Under the pieces are notes generated by a model. The model was not told where the DNA came from. It worked only from the letters and a program-made list of their open reading frames with translations, and did no database searches. Of a stretch of DNA of 64,000 nucleotides, positions 33,537 through 44,942 are shown one piece after another; within the stretch, counting starts at the first letter, position 1; every line of letters begins with the position of its first letter. A program made the translations under genes and the position numbers. This stretch comes from Jacaranda mimosifolia. Lineage: Eukaryota; Streptophyta; Magnoliopsida; Lamiales; Bignoniaceae. The DNA lies in NCBI GenBank assembly GCA_018894105.1, contig CM032128.1:18519001-18583000 (forward strand), read 5' to 3'.

Positions 33537-36518
33537 TGTAGCGGCTCGTCCGGGAGGTGCCTGCTTTCGGACCAAGCTGCTACTCAAATCTTGTCCACAA
33601 TCTCAAATCCCATAGTCACCATCAGATGATATCCAAACACCTACCATAAACAGCTCTTCTGAGTAAGCATCATTCCTCATTCTTCACCATTCATATCTGT
33701 TTGAAAATATTTAAGAAATGCATAGAAGGGTGAGTCTTAAGGACTCAGTGAGGGAAATACGTAGCAATAGATAGAGGAAAAATGTTGAATTTTTTAATGG
33801 CAATAAACAAGGTCATTGATAATAAATCAAATAATCAGTTTCTGATTAACAGTAATCAGATTTAGACTCATAAAAACATGAAACATGTAAACATTTAGCT
33901 GGCCTGTTGGCATCCTTCCTTATTGCTCCTTGATAAATACAAGATAACTTTTCAATAGCATTTGACTTGAACTTGAAAACTTTCTCCTTATCTCTCCATT
34001 TGCTCGAGCACACAGCTCAGCATGTAACAACTTACTTTTATGGAATGGTCGACAGCATGCCTAATCCTGCCACTCACAATTTGCTACCTCTAGCTACTTG
34101 TAAGTCAGGATTGTTGGTGGGTACTAGCCGGGAGATCTGTCACCGTCAGTTCGTACCGCCCGACCGTCTTTGAGCCCAACTTCCCGTGGCGTCCCTCCGG
34201 GTTGAACTTCCCAAGGGCATCCCCGTAGGTTGAATGATATAATGCCAACAGATATCAATTCAACTTTTCAAGCAATAACATGAATATTTCGGAGCTTTAC
34301 CAGATTTGCCATTTACAAGGTAAAACATTTTCCAATAATAGCCAGCAAAGCCTATTCCAATAAACCAAGTACATGAACAATTTAACAAAACTTTTGACAC
34401 AAATTGGTCTAGTACTGAAATCCAGAGGTGCTAACGGGAACAGACTCAAGAGGGGCCCCCACTGGACATGTCCTGTCAACTAGTGTGGCTCTTTGCTCTG
34501 CCCGGCACATATTTTACAGCACTGACCGAACAAGATATTTAGAATGGTCAAGATTTTCAACGTTCAATTGCCAACATGGCAAAACAATTTAATAACTATG
34601 CCAACAAGGTAATCAACGATACACTTGAACAATCAACTTCAAATAAAGTTTACAAGTTCAGAAAGATTCATAGATTTTGATTGAAAAATAGTTATTTTCA
34701 TGAAAAGACGGATAAAATACCCATTAGTTTCAAATCAAGAGAACCTCACAGGATTGACAATCAACAATAGTATTCGAGATAGATATCAAATTAGTAGAAT
34801 CTAACGGGTTCAACGATGACTATAGATTAGGCTTAAACAAATCAAGAACTAATCGGTAGAACCCTCACAGGGGTAAAAACAATTAACAAAGTACGATAAT
34901 CAAAGCAATACCAGCCCTCACAGGGGTTTATCAAGGAATTGAAAGGTACAATGGTTGCCATATTGGCGGATCCTCACCTCAAAAGCCTCAGAAGTGAAAT
35001 CGTAGCTTATTGGTCTGTGGAACCAAACTCCTTGTCACCTAACCAAAAGAACAGACTCAATGTCAAAACACTCGTTTTAACTTCTTTTCTAATAATAATT
35101 AAGCCGTCAACACTACAATTTTTATGAAAGCCCCATTCATTTTGATCAATAAACTTATCCTTGCAAAGTTACACAATATTAAGCCTAATTATACTAATTA
35201 ACTGAAACAGCGATAAGTACGTTCTAATTACGCTGATTAATTTAATAATAATTATGTTCTAATTACCAATCTGAGCCCATAATTTTCAAATTTATTTCCC
35301 CCTTATGAATCTTACATATTTTTCGAAAGAACCAAATTTTCATAATATCACACAATTAAATTTCTCTATTGTATCTATTTACTTAATTAAATGAAAACTA
35401 GTTTATGACCAATAGCCTGAGTTCACATTTTACTTATATTAAATTAACATACAACCATTCCATCCATAATCCAAATTTTGGTCCAATTAACTCGGATTTA
35501 CTTTAGAAATTAGCCTAATGACTTACTCAGATTAAATCAGGAATCAAACTAACTAATTAATCAAAACTTTACCAAATTGACCGAGTTTGAGGCCAATTCA
35601 CAACCCATAACCAGCCTGCATCTTCCCAATTATCATCCTGAAGATTCTACTCGGAAGTCGTGGGACCGTCACCGTGCGCCGCCTCTGCCAGCCACTTGCC
35701 AGAGCTGTGCACAGCCTGCACCACCAGATGAGCCTCGATGCGCTGGTCACAACCCCCAAATTAATATTTAGATCGAACGTTGATTGGCTGGTCATTTGGC
35801 CAAAAATCGCCAGCCCACCACCAATGCCGCCACATCGATTTGCTTAAATTACTCCCCCATCTATCGTCGGTTCCTCAGATGGAAGACACCATTGTCTTCC
35901 CTGAGTCAAACCCATCAAAATCTAGCACTCAAACTCTAGCTTAAGTTGTTGGAACCGAGAAACCCATCACTACCTCTATGGCCGAAACTTCCAGCCCTAT
36001 TTTTGGCTACTACACCGATTAGTTCTACAAGATTTTGGTATTTTTGAATTCCTTGAGCTGAGAGGAGTAAAATGGTATATAATATGGTGGGTTTTTCCGA
36101 TCATCGGAGAATGTTGTTGGAGAAAGAAGATAATAGTTGCATGTGTAAATTTGAAAGAGTGGGGGGTGAAATTGCTATATAAAGAGGTACTTCCAGAAAT
36201 TATAAGTTGACCCCCAATATTTTCCCCAACTCTCAATTAGGTCCTTCAAAGTTTGAGAAAAACTTCAATTCGATCACTTGGACTATTTATTGCATCACAT
36301 TGATTCCTTTGACCAATAATAATTCCATGCAAACCCCCAAAACTCTTAAAATGTGATCCAATCAAGTCTTGTATATTTTCAATTTGACATAAAAACTTCT
36401 AAATTCTTACAATCAAGTCATTTTTGTTAATTTTCCGAGCCCAAAAATATGATCAACAAATTTCTTGATTTCTAAATCCTTATTTTTTTCAAAAATACCA
36501 AAATTTAGGGGTGTTATA
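33537..36518 (-). mobile_element. Solo LTR of the Tekay-like family, minus strand
   Basis: On the reverse strand it starts TATAACACCCCTAAATTTTG (36518), matching the TGTAACACCCCTAAAATTTG start at 4361. It continues with the same blocks (a CCTCAC(A)GGGGTT region near 34865-34930, and TCACTGAGTCC on the minus strand at about 33739-33750), ending GACGAGCCGCTACA at 33537. Its length, 2982 bp, is close to the 2.9-kb LTRs at 4361 and 10889. The interior between CCCGTGGCGTCCC and CCCGTAGG (34180-34235) corresponds to the hairpin-motif array. No internal region or second LTR is present, so it is a recombination-derived solo LTR. The target duplication is ambiguous because both flanks are TA/TG-rich (ATATG/TATGT). 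Confidence 0.85.
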
Positions 36519-37014
36519 TATGTATATTCATATATACATATACACGTCTATACATATTACTAAACCTTAATCTCTTACCCCCACCCCCATCCCACCCCAC
36601 CTTGCCCTGAATTTGCCATGGCTTGGCCATGGCCAACTTTAAAAATGGCGGCCATTGCCACCGCCTCGAGAAAGACAGTCATGGTAGCCATCGCCACCGC
36701 GGTGAAAAAAACAGCCATATATGTATACACACATTATGTATGTGTGTTGAGAGTGTATGTTTGTATGTATATATAAATATATAAATTTAAAAAAAAAAAA
36801 GGGCCGCCATCAGCCTGGCCAGATACGACCGAACATAGCAGTCGGTGGCCGGACCTAGCAAAATCTGGATAGATTTGGCCAAGTCTTGGCGAAATTCCGA
36901 CTGCCATGGCTGCCAATGGCGGGTAAGGGTGGGGGTAGGGGATGGGGGGTAATATAATGGGTGTGTGTATATATATGTATATTATATTTGTATAATATTT
37001 ATAGTATATATTAT

Positions 37015-37442
37015 GGGTGTTCGCGGTTTGATTTTGGATCGGTTAGATTTTTATTGTCAGTTCGATCCAATTTAATCTATTTTAAATCTATTTGGATTGG
37101 ATTAATTAATTTACTTTTTCAATTTAAATTTTTAATTGAAATATTTGATAAGTTACTATTGATAATTAAATTAATTTAATCAATTAATTTGTAAATTTCA
37201 TTTATTAATATCACTAATCTTGTGGAATTAAGTTTAATTATATATATTTTTATATAATTAGTATATAAATTTTAGTTTGATTTGGATTGGATTGATTTTG
37301 ATATTAAAACCAAAAATGGATCCAAACCAATCAGTTTTAAAAAAGCAAATTCAATTCAATAAAAAAAATTGGTTTTGATCAATTTTTTATTTTTTGAATC
37401 GATACGTCGATTTTTTTTTTATTGAATTAGATTTGAACACCC
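37015..37442. mobile_element. Small TIR element (MITE, possibly hAT-related)
   Basis: It starts GGGTGTTCGCGG and ends TTTGAACACCC, 8-bp perfect termini (GGGTGTTC). The interior has repeated GATTTGGATTGG/GATCGGTT phrases on the left and their complements on the right (AATTGGTTTTGATC, GAATCGATACG). At 428 bp, with no coding potential, it has the form of a MITE. The GGGTGTTC ends resemble a common plant hAT-type MITE family. A clear target duplication was not found (flanks TATATTAT and TTAATATT). It lies inside the MULE-like element. Confidence 0.6.
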
Positions 37443-39388
37443 TTAATATTTATGTAATATACATGTATATAAATATACATTTTTATATATTGTTTAGATA
37501 TCAATCTGAACCATTCATTTTCAACAATCAGACGGTTATGAAGAAATTAGCAAAAATTTAAAGAAAAAAGAAAGATATGAATAATAGATAAAATAAAAAT
37601 AAAAAGTAATTTAATTTTAATTTTAGTTAGGGGGTAATATTTGTTTTTTCAATATTAAATAAAGAGCAAACATAGAAAAGAAGGCGGTATGCATGATTTT
37701 CAAAATGACTAGGGTTTTTTTTGTATATTTTCTTTTTCACAGAGGGGTGTTTTGAACATTTCATATTTCACATGGGGTAAATTGTTATTAGCCCTATAAA
37801 TACTACTAGACATTTTTATGTGTTTTAATATTTTTTTGATTTTTTTTTTAAATTTTTGAATGCTTTAAATCACAAAATGTGCAGAACATCATCAACCGTT
37901 CCGCAACATTGCAATGGAACTGGAACGGTAGTCCCCATTCCATTCTCCACAATCATTCTTGCAAACCATGGTTATTAGGGAACTTGTATATATCATGCCC
38001 TATCCCTCTTTCGGGAGATAGAAAATTGAAGGATCGTATTTGCATGGCAATCTTAAGTGGAAAGATTCACAAAATTAATTCATCTAATTGGTTGTGCTTC
38101 ATAGGTTTGTGCTAGACATCGACTATGGAGATCGAGTACTTCTCAATTAATGGAGATTAATTGAAGAGTGATTAGTTTAAAAGAGTTTAGACTAATCGGA
38201 ATAGTAGATATCAATAAACCACAAAGAGATATGAGCCCATATCTAAATAATTGGTGAGCTTAATTAATGGGTCACACATAAAGGCAACCACTCTAAGTGG
38301 AAACTACAAACGAGTTAGATAATTGGATTGGTTAAGTTTGGAAGAGACTAAGTTGACTAATTAAGAATTGGTCATGATGGGTTGATTAATTTAAAGTATT
38401 AAATTAATCAAATAATTTAAAGATTTAAATTACGTCGATTAAATTTGAAGTGTTAATTTAATTGGAGCCACGTGATAATTTAATTACTCTAGTTAACTTA
38501 AAGAGTTAAGTTGGTTCAATTAAATTAAAGGGTTAATTTAATTAATTAGAGAATCTAGTTTTGGAAGAAAATTGTAAATGGAAGAGTTCATTTAAAATCA
38601 AGTGGGAATTCTAATTTACTAATTAAAATAAGATTTTAATTAGAGGAAATTAAATATCTTGCTTGGTATGCAAGTTGGCACCACTTGGAAGAAAGAAATG
38701 AATGATGCATATAGAGGGATTCTTGATGCATCCATCACACTTATGAAAAGAGCTTCCTCCCTTTCCATGTGCCATCCATCACTCCCCCCAAACTCCCTCA
38801 TCTCTCATTTTTATTGTGAACAAAATAACTCATCCCTTGATTCTCTCCAATTCTTTCTCTTCATACTATCTCTCATTTCTCCTCCAAAATTCCTTCTCCT
38901 TTCTCCTCCAAAATTCCTCCTCCATTATTTATCATTTTTGTAGCCTAATAATGAAGAATTAGAGTGTTTGTAAGGTGCGTGTGGATACCACTGGAGATAC
39001 CACACTTGAGGTATTTTTGTTGGTGAACAAAGAAGGTCCATAGAAGAGGAGTTTTTCATCAATTAATAGTGGTTTTGGAGGCTATTTTGAGGTCAATTTT
39101 GCTACCATTTTTGTATGGTTTTGAGGTTTCTTAGTGGCATTTAGCTACTATTCTTTGGGGAAAATAAGTGAGCAAGAAGGTACTAGAGAAGAGGAAGAGG
39201 TAAAGATTCAATTCAGGTGTCAATAGGAGTCTCTACATCTTGATGTTTCAAGAAACATCTAAGGTACATAGTTCTTCCCCCTAAATTCATCCTTATGGCA
39301 TAAAATAAGATCCTCAGTATGTAGTGAATTACGTTATTTCATATGATGATAGTTTTAAATTTCATTGTGCGATTGGATCTTTACTTCA

Positions 39389-40785
39389 CCATATACTTTA
39401 GGAACCATAGTTGAAGAGTTGGCTTCTCATATTGTTTAGTTTGCATTTTTTCCCACCATTTGATGGAACATTTTTTACCTATATGGAAGATTTTGATGTC
39501 ATCTCTGACATCCATGTCTTTGAAATGCAATCCTATCTTAGGGATCCATGTTAATTTTAACTAGCACTAAAACTTGAAGAAATTGGGTAAGTGAGCTCCT
39601 AGAAATGTTTAGGCTTATAAATTTTTAGAAAAATATTTGAAACCTTCTTGTACTATGGTTGGAAATATGTCAGAAACTAGGCTAAAATATCTCCACCACA
39701 TGAGGAACCAATTATATAATTTGTCTAACTATTTGATGAGCTTTTCTGCTCGATTGAGGGACTATTGGATATTTGTAGGTTTAGGCTAATTTTACTAGGG
39801 CTGAGGGAATTGGCTTTCCAAGTGGGGTGAACCAGTTGGTTATTTGGAGAGTTGTTTGTGGTTGAGTGATTGTTTTGGATTTTAAAAAGACGAGGGTAGA
39901 ATCTTAAGAGGTGTTGGATTTTGTGGCCTTAGTGCAACAAGTTTGCCTTCAGCCTTTGGATTTCAAAGAGGTGTACATTCAATTTTGGGAACTTGTGATG
40001 CCAAAGATTTTACCTTAGACTTGGATTCTTTTGTTTTCTATTATTGGAACCTTTAATATATTCAATATCAAAATAAAAAATAGATAACAGAGCTTGAATT
40101 TGTTTTGAAACTAAAATTTACACATCCTTGGTTAGGACATCTTTGCTGCTCTGCAATGTATTCTTTAAAGGAATTTTTGGTTTAACAAATCATCTTGAAT
40201 TTTGATATGCGCAGTGCTATGGAAAGAATATGTTTTTGATAGCGTGATAATTTTGCTATGCATTTGTTTTCCAAACTCCAAAGTAGTACCTAACTATAGT
40301 TTCTTTACTATTAATTATTTGACTAAGGATTCTACCATATCCTATCTTTGATACATTCGTTCGAACAATATTTGGAGCATTTAGGTGACAAATGGAAAGG
40401 TAAGGTATTTCTTTGATCTTAATTTTGAGATCTTTGATTACGTCAGTATAAACTTGTGTCTAGGAAATTGTAGGTGATTTTAACCCTACAAAAAGTGGTT
40501 TACAAAATTGCCTCAGATTAGAATAAAAAATTGAAATGTAGTTTAGGGAACCTAAGAACCATTGGAGTTAGTTTTTGTCAAGAATTTGATCTAGGAATTT
40601 CTCTCCGAATTTTGAGGACTTTTGGATTGGAATTATTGTGCCTTTTTGGATTTGATAACCTAAGAATCATATATTTGTTTGAAATAATTTGATCTCAAGG
40701 ATAGATATTGCAAGTCGATTTTCTTTAATTATTCAGAGGAAGATCTGGAAATGTTTCTAATTCTTTTCCTAGATTCACTAAAAAT
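39389..40785 (-). pseudogene. Endogenous caulimovirid, downstream pol region (unassigned debris)
   Basis: This lies on the 3' side of the recognisable reverse transcriptase on the reverse strand, where RNase H and later sequence would be expected. Frames are broken by many stops and I could not place an RNase H motif. The boundary with the copia-type LTR at 39388 is approximate. It may include non-viral sequence. Confidence 0.4.
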
Positions 40786-41270
40786 TAGAACATCATCAAT
40801 AGACATGATATTGAATGATGTGTGTGGAGTAAATATGTCATTCCTGATTTTTGAAATTTTGAAGGGGTATTTTTTAGGCCAAATGGCATTACATTCCATT
40901 TTAATTGGCCAAAGGAAATTGTGAATGCTGTTATGTATATCATGTTCTATTGTCTGGATTTACCAGACTTAGATTTCATGTCCAATTTATAAAAATCCTT
41001 GCATTGTAAAGTCTTTGGAGGAGATCAAATTTATTTGGTATTGGATATCTGATCCATTTCAAAGCTTTATTTAATTATTTATAATTGATGTCTAATCGTG
41101 GTGTGCTTCTTTCTAGTTCAGCATTCTTTTGAATATAAAATACAGGGCATGACCAAGGCGATCTGGATGACCTAATTAGTGTTTTGTCGAGGAGATCCTG
41201 TATTTCCTTTTTGCAGTATTCTAGTAACTCATGTTCATGTGGACATTTCTAACTTTGGTGGAAATCTGCT
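40786..41270 (-). pseudogene. Endogenous pararetrovirus reverse transcriptase (Caulimoviridae), decayed
   Basis: On the reverse strand the fingers-palm part of a caulimovirid-type reverse transcriptase is legible: a SPWSCPVFY-like block (about 41145-41170), a block around 41022-41061 with the conserved Arg-Tyr-Pro-Ile-Pro pattern, an MPFGL-like block reduced to CHLA in one frame (about 40877-40892), and the active-site pair of adjacent aspartates, still encoded near 40797-40803. Spacing fits the family. The frame is broken by stops and several frameshifts, so no enzyme is made. These blocks are closer to caulimovirids of the petuvirus/florendovirus type than to gypsy elements; genus is not settled. 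It is an integrated, dead viral copy. Confidence 0.75.
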
Positions 41271-41990
41271 TGTCACTGAACTTTGGTTCATATGGTAGAG
41301 TACCTATATGCTTCTTTCTTTCCTAGAAAGCATTGGGCAACTTTAAACATACTTTGGAATTTTTTTTATTTTTTGTTGTATCATAGGAGAAGATATTTGT
41401 TTCAATCTTTTGGTGGAAGATTTATTCTTTTAAGAAATGGCTTTATTTTTTATCATAATGCATGTTTCCTTTAATAAAAGGTGTTCACTTGTAATTATGG
41501 AACCATCTGTCTTGGTAGACAAGTTGGGCTAAATCCTTCAATTATTATGAGAATTTGTGAGGGAGCCAATAATGGGGAACCAGGCTATTCAGGATCTTCG
41601 TAGACTTGGTAGATAGGCTCAACTAAATTATGCTCTACTCTAATGCCTTGGAATCTGGGAACTATTCTAAGATTTCTAGAGGGAAATGTTCTTGGAATAT
41701 TAGAAGGGACTGGTATATGTGTTCTAAGAGAAAATGAGACAAAATGTTTCCTAGTAACTGGGACATTTGTCTAGCATAACTGGTTAAGGATCTAAAAGAA
41801 TTTTTTCTGTGAAGTTTTATCTCGATGATAGATCCATCTATCTGTTCTATTGAGGTAAAGCTTCTTAGGCAAGAAGTAGACCAAGATAGATACTTCCATA
41901 GTTACAAGTGAACACCCTCTATTAGAGGAAATATTGATTATGATAAAATAAAAAAAATAAAGCCATTTCTTGTATCCCTATTTCTGAGAT
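41271..41990 (-). pseudogene. Endogenous caulimovirid, region upstream of RT
   Basis: On the reverse strand this lies N-terminal to the reverse transcriptase, where protease and (in single-polyprotein genera) movement-protein sequence would be. Long readable stretches occur (about 41870-41600) but I could not identify a definite protease active site. An inverted repeat (41434-41520 and 41878-41970) lies within it, so the original order has been rearranged. Confidence 0.45.
41434..41970. repeat. Inverted repeat of about 90 bp with a 357-bp spacer
   Basis: The left arm (41434-41520) contains AAGAAATGGCTTTATTTTTT, GGTGTTCACTTGTAA and ATCTGTCTTGGT. The right arm (41878-41970) is its imperfect reverse complement (ACCAAGATAGAT, TTACAAGTGAACACC, AAAAATAAAGCCATTTCTT). 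This is a rearrangement junction of the viral copy, or a fold-back that could form a hairpin. Confidence 0.75.
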
Positions 41991-42079
41991 AGACTCACAA
42001 ACTTTGAAAGACTTAGTTTCATACAGATAAACAAAATAATTTATCAGACCTAGCTTGCATACTATAGGAAGATAATTTG

Positions 42080-43312
42080 ATTGGATTGGGAACAAACTGG
42101 AGGACCACATGAACAGAAAAATAAAGCCTCTATTTCCTTATCCAAAATTATCAGAAAAGATCCTATCATCCAAATTTATGCCCAACAACTCCTATTCCAG
42201 ATCTCTGATTACATACCAAAATTAAATTTTGATGGATCTACTCTTTCAAAAATTCAAGATTGAGAGATCTTGGAAAAGAAAAGGATCTCAATTTCTTGGA
42301 ACAAGATCACAAAACCATTGAACAAGTTCCAAATCAATCTTTTTTCTTGGATCCTATCCACCAAATTCGGCCTCATAGGTATTTCCATTCTATACCAACT
42401 CTTCCTGATCTACAAGTTGAATAAATTCAAATTTTTAAATCATTTAACAAAGGTTTGATTTATGAATGAAATTTAGACCAGTTTTCTGAATATAATATTT
42501 TAAGCCTCTCCAAACATGGTTATGGTTTCCAACATCTATAACGAAAGAGCCAATCTTTCTAATATAAATTCTACAAAAAACTTAATTCTTGGTTTTAATG
42601 GCCAATTAATGGGTTGGCGGGATAACACCATCACATATGAAGCCAAAAATTAGATTTTCCAAAGTTGGAAAAGAGATGCAGAAGGAAATCCTATCCTTGA
42701 TGAGGAAGTACAACCTCTTCCTACTGCAGGTTCTTCTCTTATTATCTACAGTTATAATCCACTTCATTGGTAATCCTCAAATCTATTAAGAAAGAAATAT
42801 TGAGTTCCTCCAAAACCTAAAAGACAGAAAACTCCATGATTCCAGATGGTACAAAGGTGTTTTCCTTTCCAAAATCTATGAAAGGAATAATGCCAATAGT
42901 TATTTTTGGAAAGAAAAGTTCATCTCAGGTTTATTGTTCGTTAATATCATCCTACCTCCCAAAAAAGGAAGTTCAACAACCAAAAAGTCTTCCAAGCCAA
43001 ATGTCCCTACAAAACTCCAACAAAAAATACAATTCCCAAAAAAACCCTCAAGTTCCATTGTATGCCATAACTGCTACAAAACATGTCATTATGCTAGTAC
43101 CTGTAGAGTTAGGAATAGAATCCAAGAGCTCAGCCTTTGAGAAGAGATCATTTATCAACTCCTTAATCTTCTCACTAAAGAATAATCAAAGTTTACAGAC
43201 ATAATAGAAGAAAACCTCATGTTTGGTCAAATCAACTAGATCCAGCCTGGTGAAGGTTATTCTTCTTCCTCAGAAGAAGAAGATAATTTTGGATCAGAAT
43301 CCCAAGAGTGTG
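42080..43312 (+). pseudogene. Endogenous caulimovirid coat-protein region with CCHC knuckle
   Basis: On the plus strand, opposite to the RT fragment, frames from 42081 to 43300 carry a basic, Ile/Lys-rich N-terminal part (42081-42460). Then comes a block with a GFNGQLMGW-RDN pattern (42593-42622) that resembles the conserved capsid motif of caulimovirids. An intact zinc knuckle, CHNCYKTCHYASTC (43063-43104; Cys-x2-Cys-x4-His-x4-Cys), follows. Downstream is an acidic Ser/Glu/Asp stretch (about 43258-43312), also typical of these capsid proteins. Stops and frameshifts break the gene. The right end is cut by the LTR beginning at 43313. Because the RT fragment is on the other strand, the viral copy is rearranged. 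Confidence 0.65.
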
Positions 43313-44940
43313 AGTGTAAGAACCTAGGAATACAACTATACCTGCAATTCTTTTAAAAATCTAATATTTACTTTAGATTCATGCTTATTTTTATCATCAT
43401 TTTGTTATGACACTATTCACAAAAGGATACTTGATTTTAGAAATTTGGAGTGAACTTGTCATCTATAGTTATAAGATTCTTGAATTTAAACTATTTGAAG
43501 GGCAAAAGGGGAATTCTAAAATTTGGGTAGAACTTTGTAATAATTAGTTAAAATTCAGCCTTTTATTTTATTTTGACAAATAAAATTGCTCAAATTCAAG
43601 GAGTTAAAACTAAATACCAAAAAGTAAATAACTTAAATATGATATGGGGCAACTTGAGGTGAAGCCAAATATTTTGACCAAGTATAATAAACTTTACCCT
43701 TTAAAAAGTATTTCTCCCTTCATTATTAGCAAAATTAGGACATTTAGGTTAAAAAAATGGAAAAAAGAGAAAGGGGGAGAAATAGAGAAGAGAAAAGAGA
43801 AAGAGCAAGCTAGAATAGAGGAAAAAGAGAACCCAACTCTTGCTTCCAAAAGGCAACTCACATAACGGTTTGCCTTATCTTGAAACACCGTACTTGGGAA
43901 AAAACGGTTGGTGTTGTAACCTGAAGAAATAAGATATTATTCCCATCAAGATGAATGTGAAATGATTATTATGGAATGAGGAGAGGAGGGAGAGAGAGAT
44001 GAAGGAAGAAAGGGAAAGGGAAGAAGAAAAAGAAGATGAAAAAGAAGGAGAAAAGCACATTCACATAATTGTCTTTTGTTGATCATCTTGTCATTTTGCA
44101 TACAATATAGTATAGCTAGATAATTGAAAGGTGCATCGACATGAACATGTCAATCCATCTCATAGAGGTATAGTACTTTATCTCACCTCAACTGCTTGAC
44201 TTTGATATCATGTTTATCATACTGTGTTGTGAAATTATTGCAATTGAGCCCATTCGACATGAGCGCAGCACAAACTATTCAGGCAATATTGGGCTTGTTG
44301 AGTAGGATATGTGTACCTTATGGCCTATTCTCCGCAAATGTATGATTAGAGTTGTCATGGTGAGAAGGGGTCGTAGGATTGGCATGGCCCCAGGCATGTC
44401 TATCGATGGCAAAGTCGTGCCTTGTCTGGAGTGATTGAGTTAAACATGGCCGGCATCAACAATCTTTAGTTGTATCCTACCTTATTAAATGATTTATTCA
44501 CTATCATACTTGTTATTGCATGTATAATATAATAATAAGCCAACTAGTATTCAGGTTGAAAAACATATGCACACAGACACTGGCCTCACTAAGTTGTATT
44601 TCCAACTTATGTCTTTATCTATTTGAATTTCTTAGGAACAAAAGGCAAGGAGCAAGGCAAGGACTTTGGCATAATGTAGGGACCAAATATGTAAAAATTA
44701 GAGTGGATCTTTTGCTGGCTCTAATTGCACAAGAGATGGTAGTCCACCCTATTTTTTATATTATGTAAAGACTGGCTTTGTTATATAGGACTAACCAAAA
44801 TATATTAATATCTTAAGATAAACACAATCTTATAATTCTCACTTGTAATGGTATGTGTATTTGAAAAACAATATTAGGTTGAAGTTGGATTCATATTTTG
44901 GATGCTCTACTTTCTAAAGTAGACAAATCCAATTCATACA
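43313..44940 (+). repeat. 5' LTR of the chromodomain gypsy element
   Basis: It starts TGTAAGAACCTAGGAATAC and is taken to end AATTCATACA (44940), just before a weak primer-binding site. It contains a long purine-rich run (43755-43845 and 43978-44056) and a CCTCACTAAGTTGTATTTCC block (about 44583-44602), the counterpart of the CTCACT(A/G)AGTC block in the other gypsy LTRs here. Only its first 158 bp can be compared with the 3' LTR. Confidence 0.75.
43755..44056 (+). repeat. Purine-rich low-complexity run in LTR
   Basis: Two G/A stretches (43755-43830 and 43978-44056) composed of GAAAAAGAG/GGAGAGAG phrases. The open frames read across them are low-complexity and not genes. Confidence 0.75.
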
Positions 44941-44942
44941 TT

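Larger units (their letters stand above)
33109..37794. mobile_element. MULE-like DNA transposon with long TIRs and 11-bp target duplication
   Basis: The ends are imperfect inverted repeats of about 110-120 bp. The left end (33109-33225) reads GGAAAAAATGATTGTACCCC through CTCTGTGAAAAAC, ACATACAAAAAAACCCCC and CATTTTGAAAATCATGCA. The reverse complement of the right end (37794-37688) reads GGGCTAATAACAATTTACCC through CTCTGTGAAAAAG, ATATACAAAAAAAACCC and CATTTTGAAAATCATGCA. Both sides are flanked by a perfect TATAAATACTA (33098-33108 and 37795-37805). Long TIRs with an 8-11-bp duplication are the mark of Mutator-like elements. Without the nested solo LTR (33537-36518) it is about 1.7 kb, with no transposase. 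It holds GC-rich sequence (about 36590-36930) that could be captured host DNA. Confidence 0.85.
30894..37970. mobile_element. hAT-like DNA transposon (non-autonomous, carrying nested elements)
   Basis: It begins CATGGTTTG (30894) and ends CAAACCATG (37970), perfect 9-bp terminal inverted repeats. It is flanked on both sides by GTTATTAG (30886-30893 and 37971-37978), a perfect 8-bp target-site duplication, as is typical of the hAT superfamily. Subterminal regions carry several GGAA(T/C)GG and GGAACGG phrases on both sides (30905-31080 and 37893-37940), the sort of repeated transposase-binding sites seen in hAT elements. Without the nested MULE (4.7 kb) it is about 2.4 kb and has no transposase ORF. 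Most of the left arm (31200-33097) is AT-rich with a tandem duplication. Mobilisation would have needed an autonomous relative. Confidence 0.85.
29961..39388 (+). repeat. Copia-type LTR interrupted by a hAT-like element
   Basis: The left part (29961-30893) starts TGTTGGAACTACTGGAATTG and follows the copia LTR order through ACTCCAAGTCATA (30191-30204), GCATACTCCAAGGAGTTGGA (30261-30281), CCACTTAGCGGGTC (30638-30651) and the GCGCAAG block (30789). The right part (37971-39388) resumes with GGGAACTTGTATATATCATG, CTCTTTCGGGAGATAG, CGTATTTGCATGGCA, and the palindromic TTAATTTAATTAATT block, then a CT-rich leader. The join is exact once 30894-37970 and one GTTATTAG are removed. Total LTR length without the insert is about 2.3 kb. 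Repeats of a diverged internal block occur within it (30180-30230 and 30318-30440). No internal coding sequence is attached; it seems to be a solo LTR. Confidence 0.75.

Noticed and set aside
33405..33629. Open frame of 74 codons
   Set aside because: It crosses the MULE/solo-LTR junction and consists of Tyr/Ile/His codons from TA and CA repeats.
36572..36935. Inverted repeat of GC-rich arms within the MULE-like element
   Set aside because: The arms share C-rich simple sequence but do not pair convincingly over more than short runs.
42836..43204. Longest open frame in the viral coat-protein region
   Set aside because: The zinc knuckle lies in the overlapping frame that starts at 42934, so the 42836 frame is a shadow over that part.
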